This document shows, one piece after another, positions 20,511 through 31,725 of a DNA stretch of 64,000 nucleotides. This DNA comes from Taeniopygia guttata (taxonomy: Eukaryota; Chordata; Aves; Passeriformes; Estrildidae), in the NCBI RefSeq assembly GCF_048771995.1, contig NC_133024.1, positions 28,474,001 to 28,538,000 on the forward strand, read 5' to 3'. Each line of letters begins with the position of its first letter. The stretch's first letter is position 1. Both the position numbers and the translations under genes were made by a program. The notes beneath the pieces were generated by a model, which searched no databases, had not been told where the DNA came from, and saw only the letters and a program-made list of their open reading frames with translations.

Positions 20511-22945
20511 GTCACAGCTACAGGGGTCTCTAGGGAGGGAAAAAAACATTTCCCAGAGCAGTCTAACAAGCAGGATATTGGGCAAGAGACCTTCAGTGGT
20601 TGCTCCTTATGTTTTTCTGTAAATCTGTGATTTTTCATTTTCATTTTTACATGGCAAAATATAATAAGGTCCTGCAAAAATTCCAAGAAAAAGAGAACTG
20701 AGATAATGTCTGCTTATCTGTAGCAGTTCTCTTCCCATCCTCACTTTGTCTTAAAGTTTTACTGGGGAGAAAATGCTGGTGTTTCAGTTTTAAGTAAGAT
20801 ACTCTTTCAAAGCCATTCCTGGACTGAAGTGAATCTCAAAACAATTCAGTGTAACAGAGGAGACTGTTACTGGTAGAGATATAAATGCTGGCCTAATGTT
20901 GTCAGTACATCAAACATCACAGACACAGCTGACCATTGTCGCTATTGGACATGAAATGAGTACATAGAAGTTTGGTAAGTTCAAAAGAGAAAAAGACCCA
21001 GTTTTATTCGAACATCTGGTACTAATAGAATTCTAAAGGTGACTATGGCTTGGAGGATGGAATTACCACCCCTCCAACCACACTGGTCCAAAGATCATTC
21101 AATCATTTCTCTCCACTCACAGAGAAATATGTAAACTATTCTATTTATACATGCAATTGTGTGGGAACTCTGAGTCTCAAATATTTAAACATTAGAAGGC
21201 TAAAAAAGTTTTATGAGAACTTTAAAACTTTCAAAAGAATTATAAAAGAAAACTTAACATTTTTAAAAATCAGGGCAACAGACCATAGGGAAATATTTAT
21301 GATTTTGTCTTATTATGTGAATTTTCAGGCTTTTGTTTTCTTCCTCAGTGTAGTGGAAAGTGGTTTTAGCCTACTTATTTGCCTGGATGTCAGCACACTG
21401 TCCAGACTATTGACCTTCCACTGCAACAAGTTTGTCAAAATTCATGCTTTTTTTCCACAATTTTTCTCCTCTAAAGAAATACTCCATGAGACATGTAGCA
21501 GGCTTGGTCTGCTCCCACTTTTGACTAGGTCCTAGTGTTGTGGGACTATGAAAAATCTTTATTGCCAGTGACTTCACTCTTTTCAGGGTGGCCTTGTGCC
21601 CTTTTTACTTTCCTGGCATGTGCAACTAATTGACAAGCAGAGCTATATTTTCCATCTTGCATTCCACCTGTCATACAGGCATTTCCATTGCTCCACAGTC
21701 CTCATTTTTTTTGTGCACAAAGTGGATATTAGTAAGTCTAATATGAACATCTGAAAAGAAAAATCTGTAGGAAGGTTGTTGTCTGAGAAAGCAACTGTGC
21801 TTCTGGGAATAGTTGTAGAGCTTCCAAAATGAGATTTGTGGTTTCTCCAAGCCATAGTAGTGATTTGAGAAAATATGGATATTTTTTCTTCATCTTGGGT
21901 AAAAGCTGGGTAAACTTTAGTTTGCAGCATCTTGAAAAAAAGTTTTATTCTTAGGCACAACAATATGCATTACTTAATTTCAATTAAGTTGTTCTTTGTG
22001 TCCAGTGGTAGTGTTGAGAAATACATAACAAGATTCCTATCTCAGTGACCTGACTTATGCAACATTAATACTGCTCCAAATTTTTTGGCAGCAAAAGGCT
22101 CCTCTTCCCATCAAAGCCTAGAACAAATTAAATCAGTTTTTAAGAACATGCAAATATTTAAGAGTTTCATAGGATATTTTCAGCTGGCATTTAATACATT
22201 GATGAATTTTTGTATCTGAAGCCCATTTTAACTGTCTGCTCTGGTACTCTGAAGATGTAACCTCTGTGAAGTTGCATCTAATAGCCTCTGTGAAGCTATC
22301 ATATGCTGTGCTAAGAGACTATTTCCAACATTCTCTTGATGTATTGATCTTGTTTTTCCTCCTTTCTGTCCTGTTTCCCTTTGACCCTCTACTTCCAGTC
22401 CTAAATAGCAGAGATTTATTACAGCTCCATTAAACCAACAGTAATGGTCAGTAGCTGTAAATGCAATTTTATTACATTTCCCACTCATCAGCCTGAAAGA
22501 ACTGCTGAGTGCTTAGCTTGGTTTGTTATTCAGGCTGTCACAGGGTCTTCAGCCTGTGTTCCCTAATCAGGGAAAATTAGGTTTTGCTAATAAAAGAAAG
22601 TTGCTAAAACTGAATATAGAGGAAGCTCTTAGTGTCTGAATATAAAGGAAAAGTCATAAATATGCAGATCAGTTAGCATGTGCTCTAACAAGCAGCTTAT
22701 TTCAGAATAAAAGCCTTTGCACCAAATAGATCCAAGAGATTGGAAGTCATTAGGGGCACCAGAGGTATCAGGCTTTAGATCAGCCATCCAAGACCTAGAT
22801 CTGTTGTACTGATCAACCAACATGTAAATATGAGTGTGGTCTCTTGATAACTCTAGGTGGGCCTACAGTTCCCCAGCGCAGGGCAGGGTGCAGGACTCTG
22901 ACAGCTGAAGGGCATTTGCCAGCAATAAAATGCAAGGTGCCACAC
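20511..22945. other. AT-rich DNA, no supported gene
   Basis: A 161-codon open frame at 21,050-21,535 shows no recognisable domain and a composition that follows the AT-rich surroundings. Nothing else stands out up to the microsatellite. Confidence 0.5.
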
Positions 22946-23130
22946 GAGAAGAGAAGAGAAGAGAAGAGAAGAGAAGAGAAGAGAAGAGAAGAGAAGAGAA
23001 GAGAAGAGAAGAGAAGAGAAGAGAAGAGAAGAGAAGAGAAGAGAAGAGAAGAGAAGAGAAGAGAAGAGAAGAGAAGAGAAGAGAAGAGAAGAGAAGAGAA
23101 GAGAAGAGAAGAGAAGAGAAGAGAAGAGAA
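22946..23130. repeat. (GAGAA)37 pentanucleotide microsatellite
   Basis: 185 bases of GAGAA repeated 37 times with no interruption. One strand is all purine, the other all pyrimidine. It is joined on its right to an antisense CR1 terminus. The long open frames across it (KRREEKRREE and its reverse) are artefacts of the repeat. Confidence 0.98.
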
Positions 23131-23205
23131 TGGAATATCCTGAGTTGGAAGGGACCCCACAAGGATCAAGTGCAACTCCTGGGATTTCCAGAGAGCTCAG
23201 CCAAG
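23131..23205 (-). mobile_element. CR1 terminus, antisense, joined to the GAGAA tract
   Basis: TGGAATATCCTGAGTTGGAA, 'GGGACCCCACAAGGATCAAG' and 'TGCAACTCCTGGGATTTCCA' match the antisense 3' end of a CR1 subfamily. Similarity is lost after about 75 bases. Confidence 0.7.
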
Positions 23206-26200
23206 CATGAGTCCTCTGTTACTGCTACATCTTCACTGGGACTCACAGAACTGGATAAGGGCCAAAGCTTTTTGTCCTTTGCAACCTACTGTCCTCTTCT
23301 TTCTCCTGTTCCTCCAAGCAGCTCATGATTCTGTTGTGCCATGTGATGTCTCCTTTCAGATAAGGGCTTTGGTCACCCAAGAAGCACAATGAAAAAATTA
23401 AATATATGACATATCTATAGACAGGATCCTTGCAGGCTGGTAAGTCTCTCCTCTATCTCTAGGAAGTCCTCATGCAGAAAAGCTATTAAAAATCTTTCTC
23501 TCTTGCATCCACTTGTCTTGAAACTATTTCCTATAATTTTGTGCTCATGGACATCTGGACTAGCAACTCTTTACTGCATCTCATCCTGTATTCTGCAGTG
23601 GTGATGCAATGCTGGGCTTTGTACCAAGAATAATTTGCTGAATTCTCACTGAGTTGTTTCAGCGTTTGCTCTTATGTTATGTAAGAATTTAGAGATGTTG
23701 TGAACACAAGAAAAAAATAATAGAAGTAGATAATATGTACATCATTGTGTGAGACAGTAAGTGGAAATGGTGCTATAGAATGCTGAAGGCAACAGGTGGA
23801 TGGCTCTTTGACTGAGCACCTGCTCCCCTGCCATCCAGTCCAGCAAGCTGCCGTATATGTTTTCTAAAACATAGGTTATTTCCACAATTAGGGACAGATT
23901 GCTCTTTTCTTTCACCTCCAGGTCACTTTATTGAAACACAACTTGGAACAAACTTGAGAGTTCAGTGCTAGACTATATCCTACATCCCATCTGCAGTCTC
24001 TGATGACACACACTGACTGCCTACCACAGTTCTTCTGTCTAAACAAGCTCCATCTAAACATTTCATCTGGAGTTTGTATATTCAGTCTGGGATGCTGGTT
24101 TCCAGAGTTTATTTTCTGAAATAAGCTTCTTCAGAAAAGCATGTTGGCCTAATAGTTATTTACCTCACTATTCTGAAAATGAGCTTTGGGCTTCTAAGTG
24201 ACACAGATGAAAAATGTTTCTCTAGATGACCAAACAGGAGATGGGAGGAGGAGGATGAAATGAGTAGTAGCTGAGTACATTGGGAATGAAGTGTGTGGAG
24301 TATCAGCTTGGGATGGTGTCTCCTGTGGAAATCATCATTAGACAATGAGTTTTTCTGGCTTTTCTCCCAATGGCTGTAGTTACATCAGAACAAATTAAGC
24401 AAAACCAAATTATGTCCCCAGGTGGAGTGTGTCAGTCACTGCCACCCCAAGGAAGAGCTCAGGTGAGACAATGCCTCATTTACCATTGCAGAGGGAACAA
24501 TAAATACATGATTTTTGGAAGTCAACACCAGTGATCCTCAGCAAGGCCCCAGAGTGCTGTAATCCCTGCCCCAAGAAGGGGGCTGAACACTCCTCACCTC
24601 CTTCAGAGACCATGAGAGTTGCAGCTATTCTGTTTCTTTCCAGATGAGCCCTTCAGGCTGAAGGTAGTTAAAACCCAAACTTTTAATTGGATCCACAGAG
24701 ACACCCACAAAGTTGTCCAAATGAATCTGAAAATAACTTCAGATACAAGAAGAAAACTTAGACCTGTCTTCAGAATAGCAGTCTTTCCTGCTACCCTCAT
24801 CTTCCTTCTTGTCTTAACTACTAGAGTTCTAGTTCATCTTTTCCAGGGCCTGTAGCCCTCATTTTCAGTTTGTCTGTCTTTTCCATTTTCACTTGCTCTT
24901 CTCAGACTCAATATTTTCATCCTTTTATTCATGAATTCCTGTTTTAGATTTGCCCTTTCTCTCTCTAGTTCTGAGTTTTCTTCTAGTAACTCCATTTTAT
25001 TCCAAGTGGGAAAAGCTTGCATGTTTATGATGCTATAAACTGATCCATACAACCTTTTTTTTTTAGCAGAGACACAGGAAAATGCCTTTGGGTTGGTTAG
25101 ACTATGAGTAAGTACAATGACGTGAAAGAAATGCCCCACCCTTAACAAATCATGAGGAGTAGTTAGCTGCCAGGTTGCCTGCCCTTTTTTTGCAAAACTC
25201 TGTTTTGGTTGGTTTATGGTTCAGCATCTTTCCCAGACTGAGTTCCCAGGCATGGTTTATCAAGCCAAACAACAGAAACTCAAGGAGAGCAGTGTGATGA
25301 TTTTTCTCACCGGGGCAAACTGATGCCAGCCATCCTGCTGTTACCACCCCAGCCAGTTTCAGTTCCCGGTTTCCAGAAAGCTCTGAACATTGTGGGAATA
25401 AGGATACACTGCTCCTCCTAAAGGCCATGCCCATTTTTTTCAGTGTCTTGCCTCTGTGGGAGACATTTCTTGACTCCTGTCTACTACAGGATAGGGATCC
25501 CATACCTGTTATAAAGTCTCTGTCAAGGTGCTGTAATTTTCAGCCCTTGGTCCTGCTAGGTTATGATCATAATCAGCCATACTGGAGTCAAAAACGTACT
25601 TTCTCAAAGGATATTAACATTTATTTTTATATTGCCACTCTTAACATTTTCATTTGAGTGAATCTTACATTTCATCAACCACCAAAACCAATTCAAGCAA
25701 TCTACCTTAAAACTGTCTTAAGTTCTCTAATCAGATAAGTCACCCTGACGTTTCTGAGTAACACAGTAGCTTCTGCTACTGAACATACCTGCAGCAGAAC
25801 ATCAGTGCAGCTACAACAGCCAAAATCTTTGCTTTCTACAGCACTGAGATACACCCTGAGGATCAATATCAGCGTGCTTTTGCATGCAAAGAAGATGTAA
25901 TCTTTCTTATCCTCTTTATTCTCTTTTACCACTGGCTAGGTAATTCGTGTTGCTTGAACATTGCTTTCAGCCTGCTGAAGAGCTTTGTGTCCTCTGGGCT
26001 GAGAGCACCATTTCCCTGGCTATTGCTGGGGCTGGCTGTCCCTCTCCACCAGGTTTCCTGGTACCTCTCTCAGTTGCTTCCATTTTGCCCAGATTGCTGC
26101 ACATTACACTGAGCTTCTCTTGCCTTCTTTGGAGAAGTCTGGTGATCCACAGGTGGGGATAGGCAAGCCCAGCACTGGCCCTTCTTCTGAAGACCAAGGG

Positions 26201-28490
26201 GAATATCCTCTGAAGTATGTTGCAACTGCTGATAGAAGCTGATATGATGTGATTCATTAACCGTAGCTGGATTCCAGGAGACTCTTATACAAATTCGGGC
26301 TAAGGCAGGCCAGTCCCAAAGCCTTGCAGGCATATACTGAAAAAAAAATCACAGTTAAGAGTGTGGGGGAGGAGAGCACGGCTGAACTCTGCAGCAAGGC
26401 AGAATGTACAGCTCTGTAACATGCTGCAGACTCAAGACATGCAAACACTAATGCCAACGTGTAGCTTTTAATAATCTGTTATGAATTTGGCTGTAAGCTG
26501 ATGCAATGGAAGTGCTGGGAACCTGAAAGGTGTGGGCTAGAGGAGGAAGTACGGAGTCGCTTTGACATGCATATTCTCATCCTCTGCTGCTTGTTGTTTG
26601 TCTGGTTGCTGTGTGTTCTGGCACTGGGCTGCACAGCTCACTCCAGCTAGCACTCCCCTCTTGGGGAGCCGTGTTTTGCAGGTAACGTGTGGGAGTGTGT
26701 TGAAACGTTGCGGGGAGGTGTAAGTTGCATGTTAATAAATGACGGCTTATCTGCACACACACAGACTGAAACAGTAATTTGCCTGATTTATTTCAGTGTG
26801 AGGCTGGGCACTATGGTAAAAAAAATTAGTGCATATAACTGCTGACTGTGTGGTATTGGTAACTTGGTACGTGCTGACTCACCTCAGTTCACCTCCAGCC
26901 CAGCAGGAGGAAAGGACAGTCTGAAGATGAGAAAGCTGGAATAGACTTGTCAAAGTAGTTCCTGATAATTTTTTTTGCACTGTGACTGAAGCAGCAGATA
27001 CTCCCTTGCAGGTAAGAGAAGAGCACAAAGTAAGAAATAGCACCAGAGCCCCTGAATTTTATTTTGTAACACAAAGATAAACTCTGCATGAGTTAATCAG
27101 CTGGTGTCCTGAAATTCTGAGAGAGTTTACTAGAGGGAGCAGTCTTACTCTGCAAAGCATTTGACTAAAATAGACTTCACTGTAAAGATTTGCTTCCATT
27201 TATAATCTGCCCAACTTGTTAGGTGTAGTTAGAAAATAAGCAGCACCTCAGTTTTGCTCCCTGTTATAACTGCAGAGACAACGTGTCACCGAGAGGCTTC
27301 AGGGTTGCTGTTTTGTTCAGCATTATACAACTACCTAGAATTCAAGACAAATTCAGAATTCAGTTTTGTAAATGCTCTAAAAACATTCTGTGCCCTGAAT
27401 TATTTGCAGAACCTTAAACAGTAAGAAGTGTAAGGAAAACAGTTGAAATTTAAAAAAAACTTTTGAAAGTTAAGGAAGTGACTTGAGAAACTAAAGAGGA
27501 TGGACTCCACTGTCATAGCTGTAATTCCAAGAGTTAAATGACAGGTTTAAAATAGAATAAAAATACCTAAATACAACTTCAGCAGTGTTCCAGATGTGGC
27601 TACACGTTGACAGATAAAGGGGAATAATCACTTTCCTTCACCTGCTGGACACATACTATTGCAGTAAGTGTTTGGTCTTTCTTGCCCCTTCCTAGCTCCT
27701 GTTTCTTGCTGTCCACTTGAAGCCCAAGTTCTTTTCCCAACACAATTAGTCCCAAACTGGACCAATGCATGAGGCAGTTTTGTTCCAAAATGACTATACC
27801 ACATAGACAAAATGTGAGAGAAGAACATTTTGAAAGGATTCCTTCTAAACCAAGTCCTGTGAAAAATCCTGAGGTACCATATTTACATGTTTCTGCTAAG
27901 CAGATCCATTTTAGCAGTCAAAAATCTTGACTTTGCTTCTCTTTTCCACTCACATAAGGCTACAGATCTCTTTAATTATTTCAGAGTAAACAGCCAGGAA
28001 TGAATATAACAATGACAATAAAAATAAATAGGGCTGAAATAATCTCACTCCTATCAATTGCTGAATGGTGATTTCATCTGAGACAGTAAGGAAAAATGGG
28101 TCACCTGAAATGGTGAAAACTCTACACACAGGTGTGTTTAAAGTCTTAATATCTGTTTATCTTTGCCTCTAAGTGTTAGTTTGTTTTAAAATTACTTAAA
28201 GACGCACAGATTTATTTTTAAATAAGAGCAGCAATTAATTTTGTTTAAATGTTAACTTAAACTTAAAATGTTGCCATGCCAGATACAAAGCAGCCCCATC
28301 AATAATCAGCTATTTTTATTTGCTTCAGTGAAGAGAACAAGAGAGGAGGGTGCTGCAACTCTGCCATCGTCTGAAGATGCAATTACATCCTATTTCTTGA
28401 TTTACAGAATACCTGCAACCCCCCCTTTCTTGGGAGGAATGGAACTGCCTGTCCTTGGTGCAGGGGTGAGGCAGCAGGGAAAAGGACAGA
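23206..28490. other. Gene-free AT-rich DNA
   Basis: Over 5 kb without any open frame, splice arrangement or repeat that I can name. CR1, common to the left, is not recognisable here. Small degraded fragments cannot be excluded by eye. Confidence 0.5.
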
Positions 28491-28506
28491 CTTCTGTGTC
28501 ATATGG

Positions 28507-28515
28507 TATATAAGG
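28507..28515 (+). promoter_or_regulatory. Candidate TATA box upstream of the olfactory receptor gene
   Basis: TATATAAGG lies 2.2 kb upstream of the receptor's start codon and is followed by a purine-rich stretch that ends in a consensus donor. Olfactory receptor genes commonly have non-coding 5' exons driven by a promoter some kilobases upstream, so this is a reasonable candidate. Confidence 0.4.
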
Positions 28516-28539
28516 AGCTGGGTCCTGCAGAGGAGAAGA

Positions 28540-28699
28540 GAGGATGCCTATGAGATGCTGAAAGAAAATACTGGCTCTAGGACACCCACAGTCAGAGGGA
28601 GCCTAGACTGGGCAAGAAACAGAATCTCAGCCCAGACTGAACAGCAGACATCATCAAGAGAAAGAAGTCTCTATTTTCTTACCTTTTAACTCAGAGAAG
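28540..28699 (+). other. Candidate non-coding first exon of the olfactory receptor gene
   Basis: The stretch after the TATA box ends at AGAG|GTATGT-type donor context (AAG|GTATGT, GT at 28,700-28,701). A strong acceptor sits immediately before the receptor's ATG (CTCCTGTAG ending at 30,714), which would give an intron of 2,015 bases. Transcript data would be needed to prove the join. Confidence 0.35.
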
Positions 28700-28701
28700 G
28701 T

Positions 28702-30690
28702 ATGTTGTTACTGAAGCAAACAGCTTCAAATGAAATGAAGGGAAACTCCTGTTTCTTCCCCACTTCTTAGCCCTGTTGTTTTTAGCAGAATCCTCTTAAA
28801 GTCTCAATACTTGGAGTGAGGGCAGCCCCAGCTGGTCCTTAGTCCACAGCCATGTACGAACCCATTACTCCTGTTTTCAGTGAAGACCTTTTACTTGCAT
28901 AGAGTGTCAAAAAAGATTTACAGCCAGACTGCTTAGAAGTGCTTTTGGGGAGGTCTTGCAGCAGCAAAGCATGGATGTAGGAGTTAACCATGGCTTTATA
29001 ACTGCTGGAAACTGTCTAGCAGTAGCATTTTTTACTTGGTTTTGCAGGATCACTGGTGTCTCTATGTTCTCTAAAAAGCTCCTTCCTGGTCTTCACTGGT
29101 TGTCCATTATTTTTTGGTCTTGGAGTTTATGGTAGTTTCTTCCTAGCTTGTTAATTTTGCTGACTTATACTATGAAGCAAACTGACTAAATTCCTAGTTT
29201 TGCACCTGAGGTAATATAATTGTGGGTATTTTCATATTTACCTGAGTCCCCAGATGTTTTGAATGCTGCTGAGATACTAATCACAAGGAAACCTTGGGGC
29301 AAAACAAAATAAGGCAAAGGTCTGTAGGCTTTAAGCAGATTCATCTCCTCAACCGTATTGATTATTTTTTCTGGAGTTTTTTTGAAACATCTTTTTACAG
29401 GAAAATCCCAATCTCCACTAATAGCTTTTCCACCAATTTCACATTCCTTCTATTAGACTTTGATGACATTTAAAGTAATTTTCCTGTTTGTTTCAAACTT
29501 AAATATTGCTGGGATTTTTATATACGCAGAAGTCTTCAAGGAATCTCTGATATTATTTCTGTTTTACGGCAAAGTGTAGAAAGAGTTGGAATTATTCCTT
29601 GTAGCTAATACTGTATTCATTGATGAACATGTAGCAATGAATTCTGTTCAACCATGACCAGTATATATAATTTATTTTTGTATGTCTCTCTACAATCTTT
29701 CTTATTTCAGCTTAAATAACTTTGTATCTCTCCACATTCCTAGGAAATGTGTGTTCTTCCTGTGAAAAGCAAGATCTCAGTCTCCAAGTCCAGGATATAA
29801 CATTGTGTTTTCCTTAAAAAACTGTTATAGAGTATGTATGTTGCCATGGACATTTTTGGTTTTGAGAGTGGAAGTTTATGTACTTTAACTCTGATGCCAT
29901 AGGGCCGAGCCAGACATAAAGATGTAAGCAGCCAAATTGTCAGCCCCCACTTCGGAATTCTCATGTCTAATCACTGAAACCCTCTTTCTGTATGAACCCT
30001 ATGGCAGACCCACTGTGGAGAAGGGAAAAGCCAGCCAGAGAGCACCTCAAATTTCCACTAATGGGAGTCAGGCTGTAGCAGAGAAGCTCCAGCTCACTGT
30101 CTGATTGTCCTTGCATATCTCTGACACAGATGCAGAGGACTGCAGAAGTGCTGTGAATAGAGAATTAACAGATCTGCCTGGGAGTAGAAGCACAAGAAAA
30201 AGCAGCAGCATCTGTGAGACCCAGGAGCTGAGGGTTGTTAAGACCCAAACACCTCTGTCTGCAGCTTCTTAGGACACTCAGATCAGGAGGGAGAGTCCAA
30301 TGAAGACTCTCAAAAGCAGGACAGCTCAGTCAGACTAATCAGTGTTGACTCCTAAAGGGTACTTAATGAATTTTCAAAACCTGCACATGGTCATAAACAT
30401 AAGAACAACTCAGAATAAGTGATGAAGACCCAATGATCAACAGTCTTTGTTACCAATGTCGTGACAAAGAATCCTAGGCAGATTGTTTGGGCACAAGAAC
30501 TTTGGTGGTTGTGAGAATATGGGTCTGGGATTGTGCTGAATGTGGCTGAGGGAAATTAGGTTTGAAGTTTAGTTTTTTTTTCAATGAAATCCCCTTCCTC
30601 TCTAGCCAATACGCTTTACTACACTGGTTCTACTGTAATGCAGCATTATTTCCTGTTTGGAATTTACTGCCAGGCATCGAATTCAGCAGT
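28702..30690. other. DNA between candidate exon and receptor, nothing recognised
   Basis: AT-rich, with no open frame of note and no recognised repeat. If the upstream exon is real, this is the receptor gene's intron. Confidence 0.4.
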
Positions 30691-30714
30691 TTCCCTTCTG
30701 TTTCTCTCCTGTAG

Positions 30715-31725
30715 ATGCCATGTGAAGGCTGCATGCAGAGGGACAATGCGAGCACTGGTGCAACCATTGAGTTTCTCCTGCTCGGCTTCTCCGAGCTGCT
30801 CCATCTGCGAGTCCTGCTCTTCTTTATCTTTCTCATTGTTCATTTGGTCACATTGGCTGGGAATATGATGGTCTTCGTGGCGGTGGTGATGGAGCCCTCA
30901 CGTCCCCCCATGCTTTTCTTCCTCTGCCAACTCTCTGCCATCGAGCTCTGCTACACTTTAGTCATTGTCCCCAAGGCGCTGCTCGGCCTGGCAGCGGCGG
31001 GCGGCAGCGCCATCTCGGCGCTGGGCTGTGCCACACAGATGCTCCTCTTTGTTGCCCTCGGGGGCACCGAGTGCTTCCTGCTGGCAGCCATGGCCTACGA
31101 CCGCTACGTGGCCATCTGCCAGCCCCTGCGCTACGCGGCCGTGATGGGCGAGGGGCTGTGCCTGCGGCTGGCCCTCACCTGCCCCCTGGCAGCCTTCGCC
31201 GCTGCCCTGGGCTTGACGGTGGCCGTGTTCCGCCTGCCCTTCTGCCAGTCCTGCTGCATCGACCACTTCTTCTGCGACGTGCCTGCTGTGCTGCGCCTGG
31301 CCTGTGCTCAGGGCTATGCCGCCGAGCTGCTCCTGCTGGCGGCCTGCGTGCTCCTGCTGCTGCTCCCATTGCTCCTAATCCTGGCCTCGTACCTGTGCAT
31401 TGTGGTAGCTTTGTTAGGTGTCACCTCCGCTGTGGGAAGGGGCAAGGCCTTTTCCACCTGCATTTCACACCTGGCCATCACCTTACTGCACTACGGCTGT
31501 GCCACCTTCATCTACATTCGCCCTAAGTCCAGTTACTCACCCACTCGGGACAAGGTGGTGTCTCTGGTCTACACCAACATTACTCCTTTAATGTATCCCC
31601 TCATTTACAGCCTGAGGAACAAGGAGATCAGAGGGATCCTCAGGAAAATGCTGAGGAGGAAGAAAATAGCTCAGGTGAACTGGGATACTATTGCAGTTGT
31701 GATGTGTGTATGTGGTAAATTTTAG
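30715..31725 (+). CDS. Olfactory receptor, class II, family 10-like
   Basis: A complete 336-residue G-protein-coupled odorant receptor, the product expected in the plasma membrane of olfactory neuron cilia. Hallmarks in order are an N-glycosylation site (N11-A-S), GN at 49-50 in TM1, PMLFFL at 65-70 where PMYFFL is usual, the TM3-end MAYDRYVAIC at 126-135, and HFFCDVPAVLRLACA at 184-198. SY at 225-226 in TM5, KAFSTCISHL at 244-253 in TM6 and PLIYSLRNKEI at 295-305 in TM7 follow. Cysteine 105 can form the usual loop disulphide. The ELCYTLVIVPK stretch in TM2 and the loop 2 sequence point to family 10 or a close family. About 15 extra residues follow the usual C-terminal end. A second ATG six codons in (30,733) is an equally plausible start. 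The gene is markedly GC-rich compared with its flanks. No sibling receptor is seen in the window. Confidence 0.93.
   Translation: MPCEGCMQRDNASTGATIEFLLLGFSELLHLRVLLFFIFLIVHLVTLAGNMMVFVAVVMEPSRPPMLFFLCQLSAIELCYTLVIVPKALLGLAAAGGSAISALGCATQMLLFVALGGTECFLLAAMAYDRYVAICQPLRYAAVMGEGLCLRLALTCPLAAFAAALGLTVAVFRLPFCQSCCIDHFFCDVPAVLRLACAQGYAAELLLLAACVLLLLLPLLLILASYLCIVVALLGVTSAVGRGKAFSTCISHLAITLLHYGCATFIYIRPKSSYSPTRDKVVSLVYTNITPLMYPLIYSLRNKEIRGILRKMLRRKKIAQVNWDTIAVVMCVCGKF

Noticed and set aside
21050-21535. 161-codon open frame with hydrophobic segments, considered as a taste-receptor remnant
   Set aside because: EPHA1 is near bitter taste receptors in mammals, but no receptor motif of that family can be found in this frame.
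22813-23328. Open frames through the GAGAA array
   Set aside because: They are translations of a microsatellite (KRREE or SSLLF repeats), not genes.
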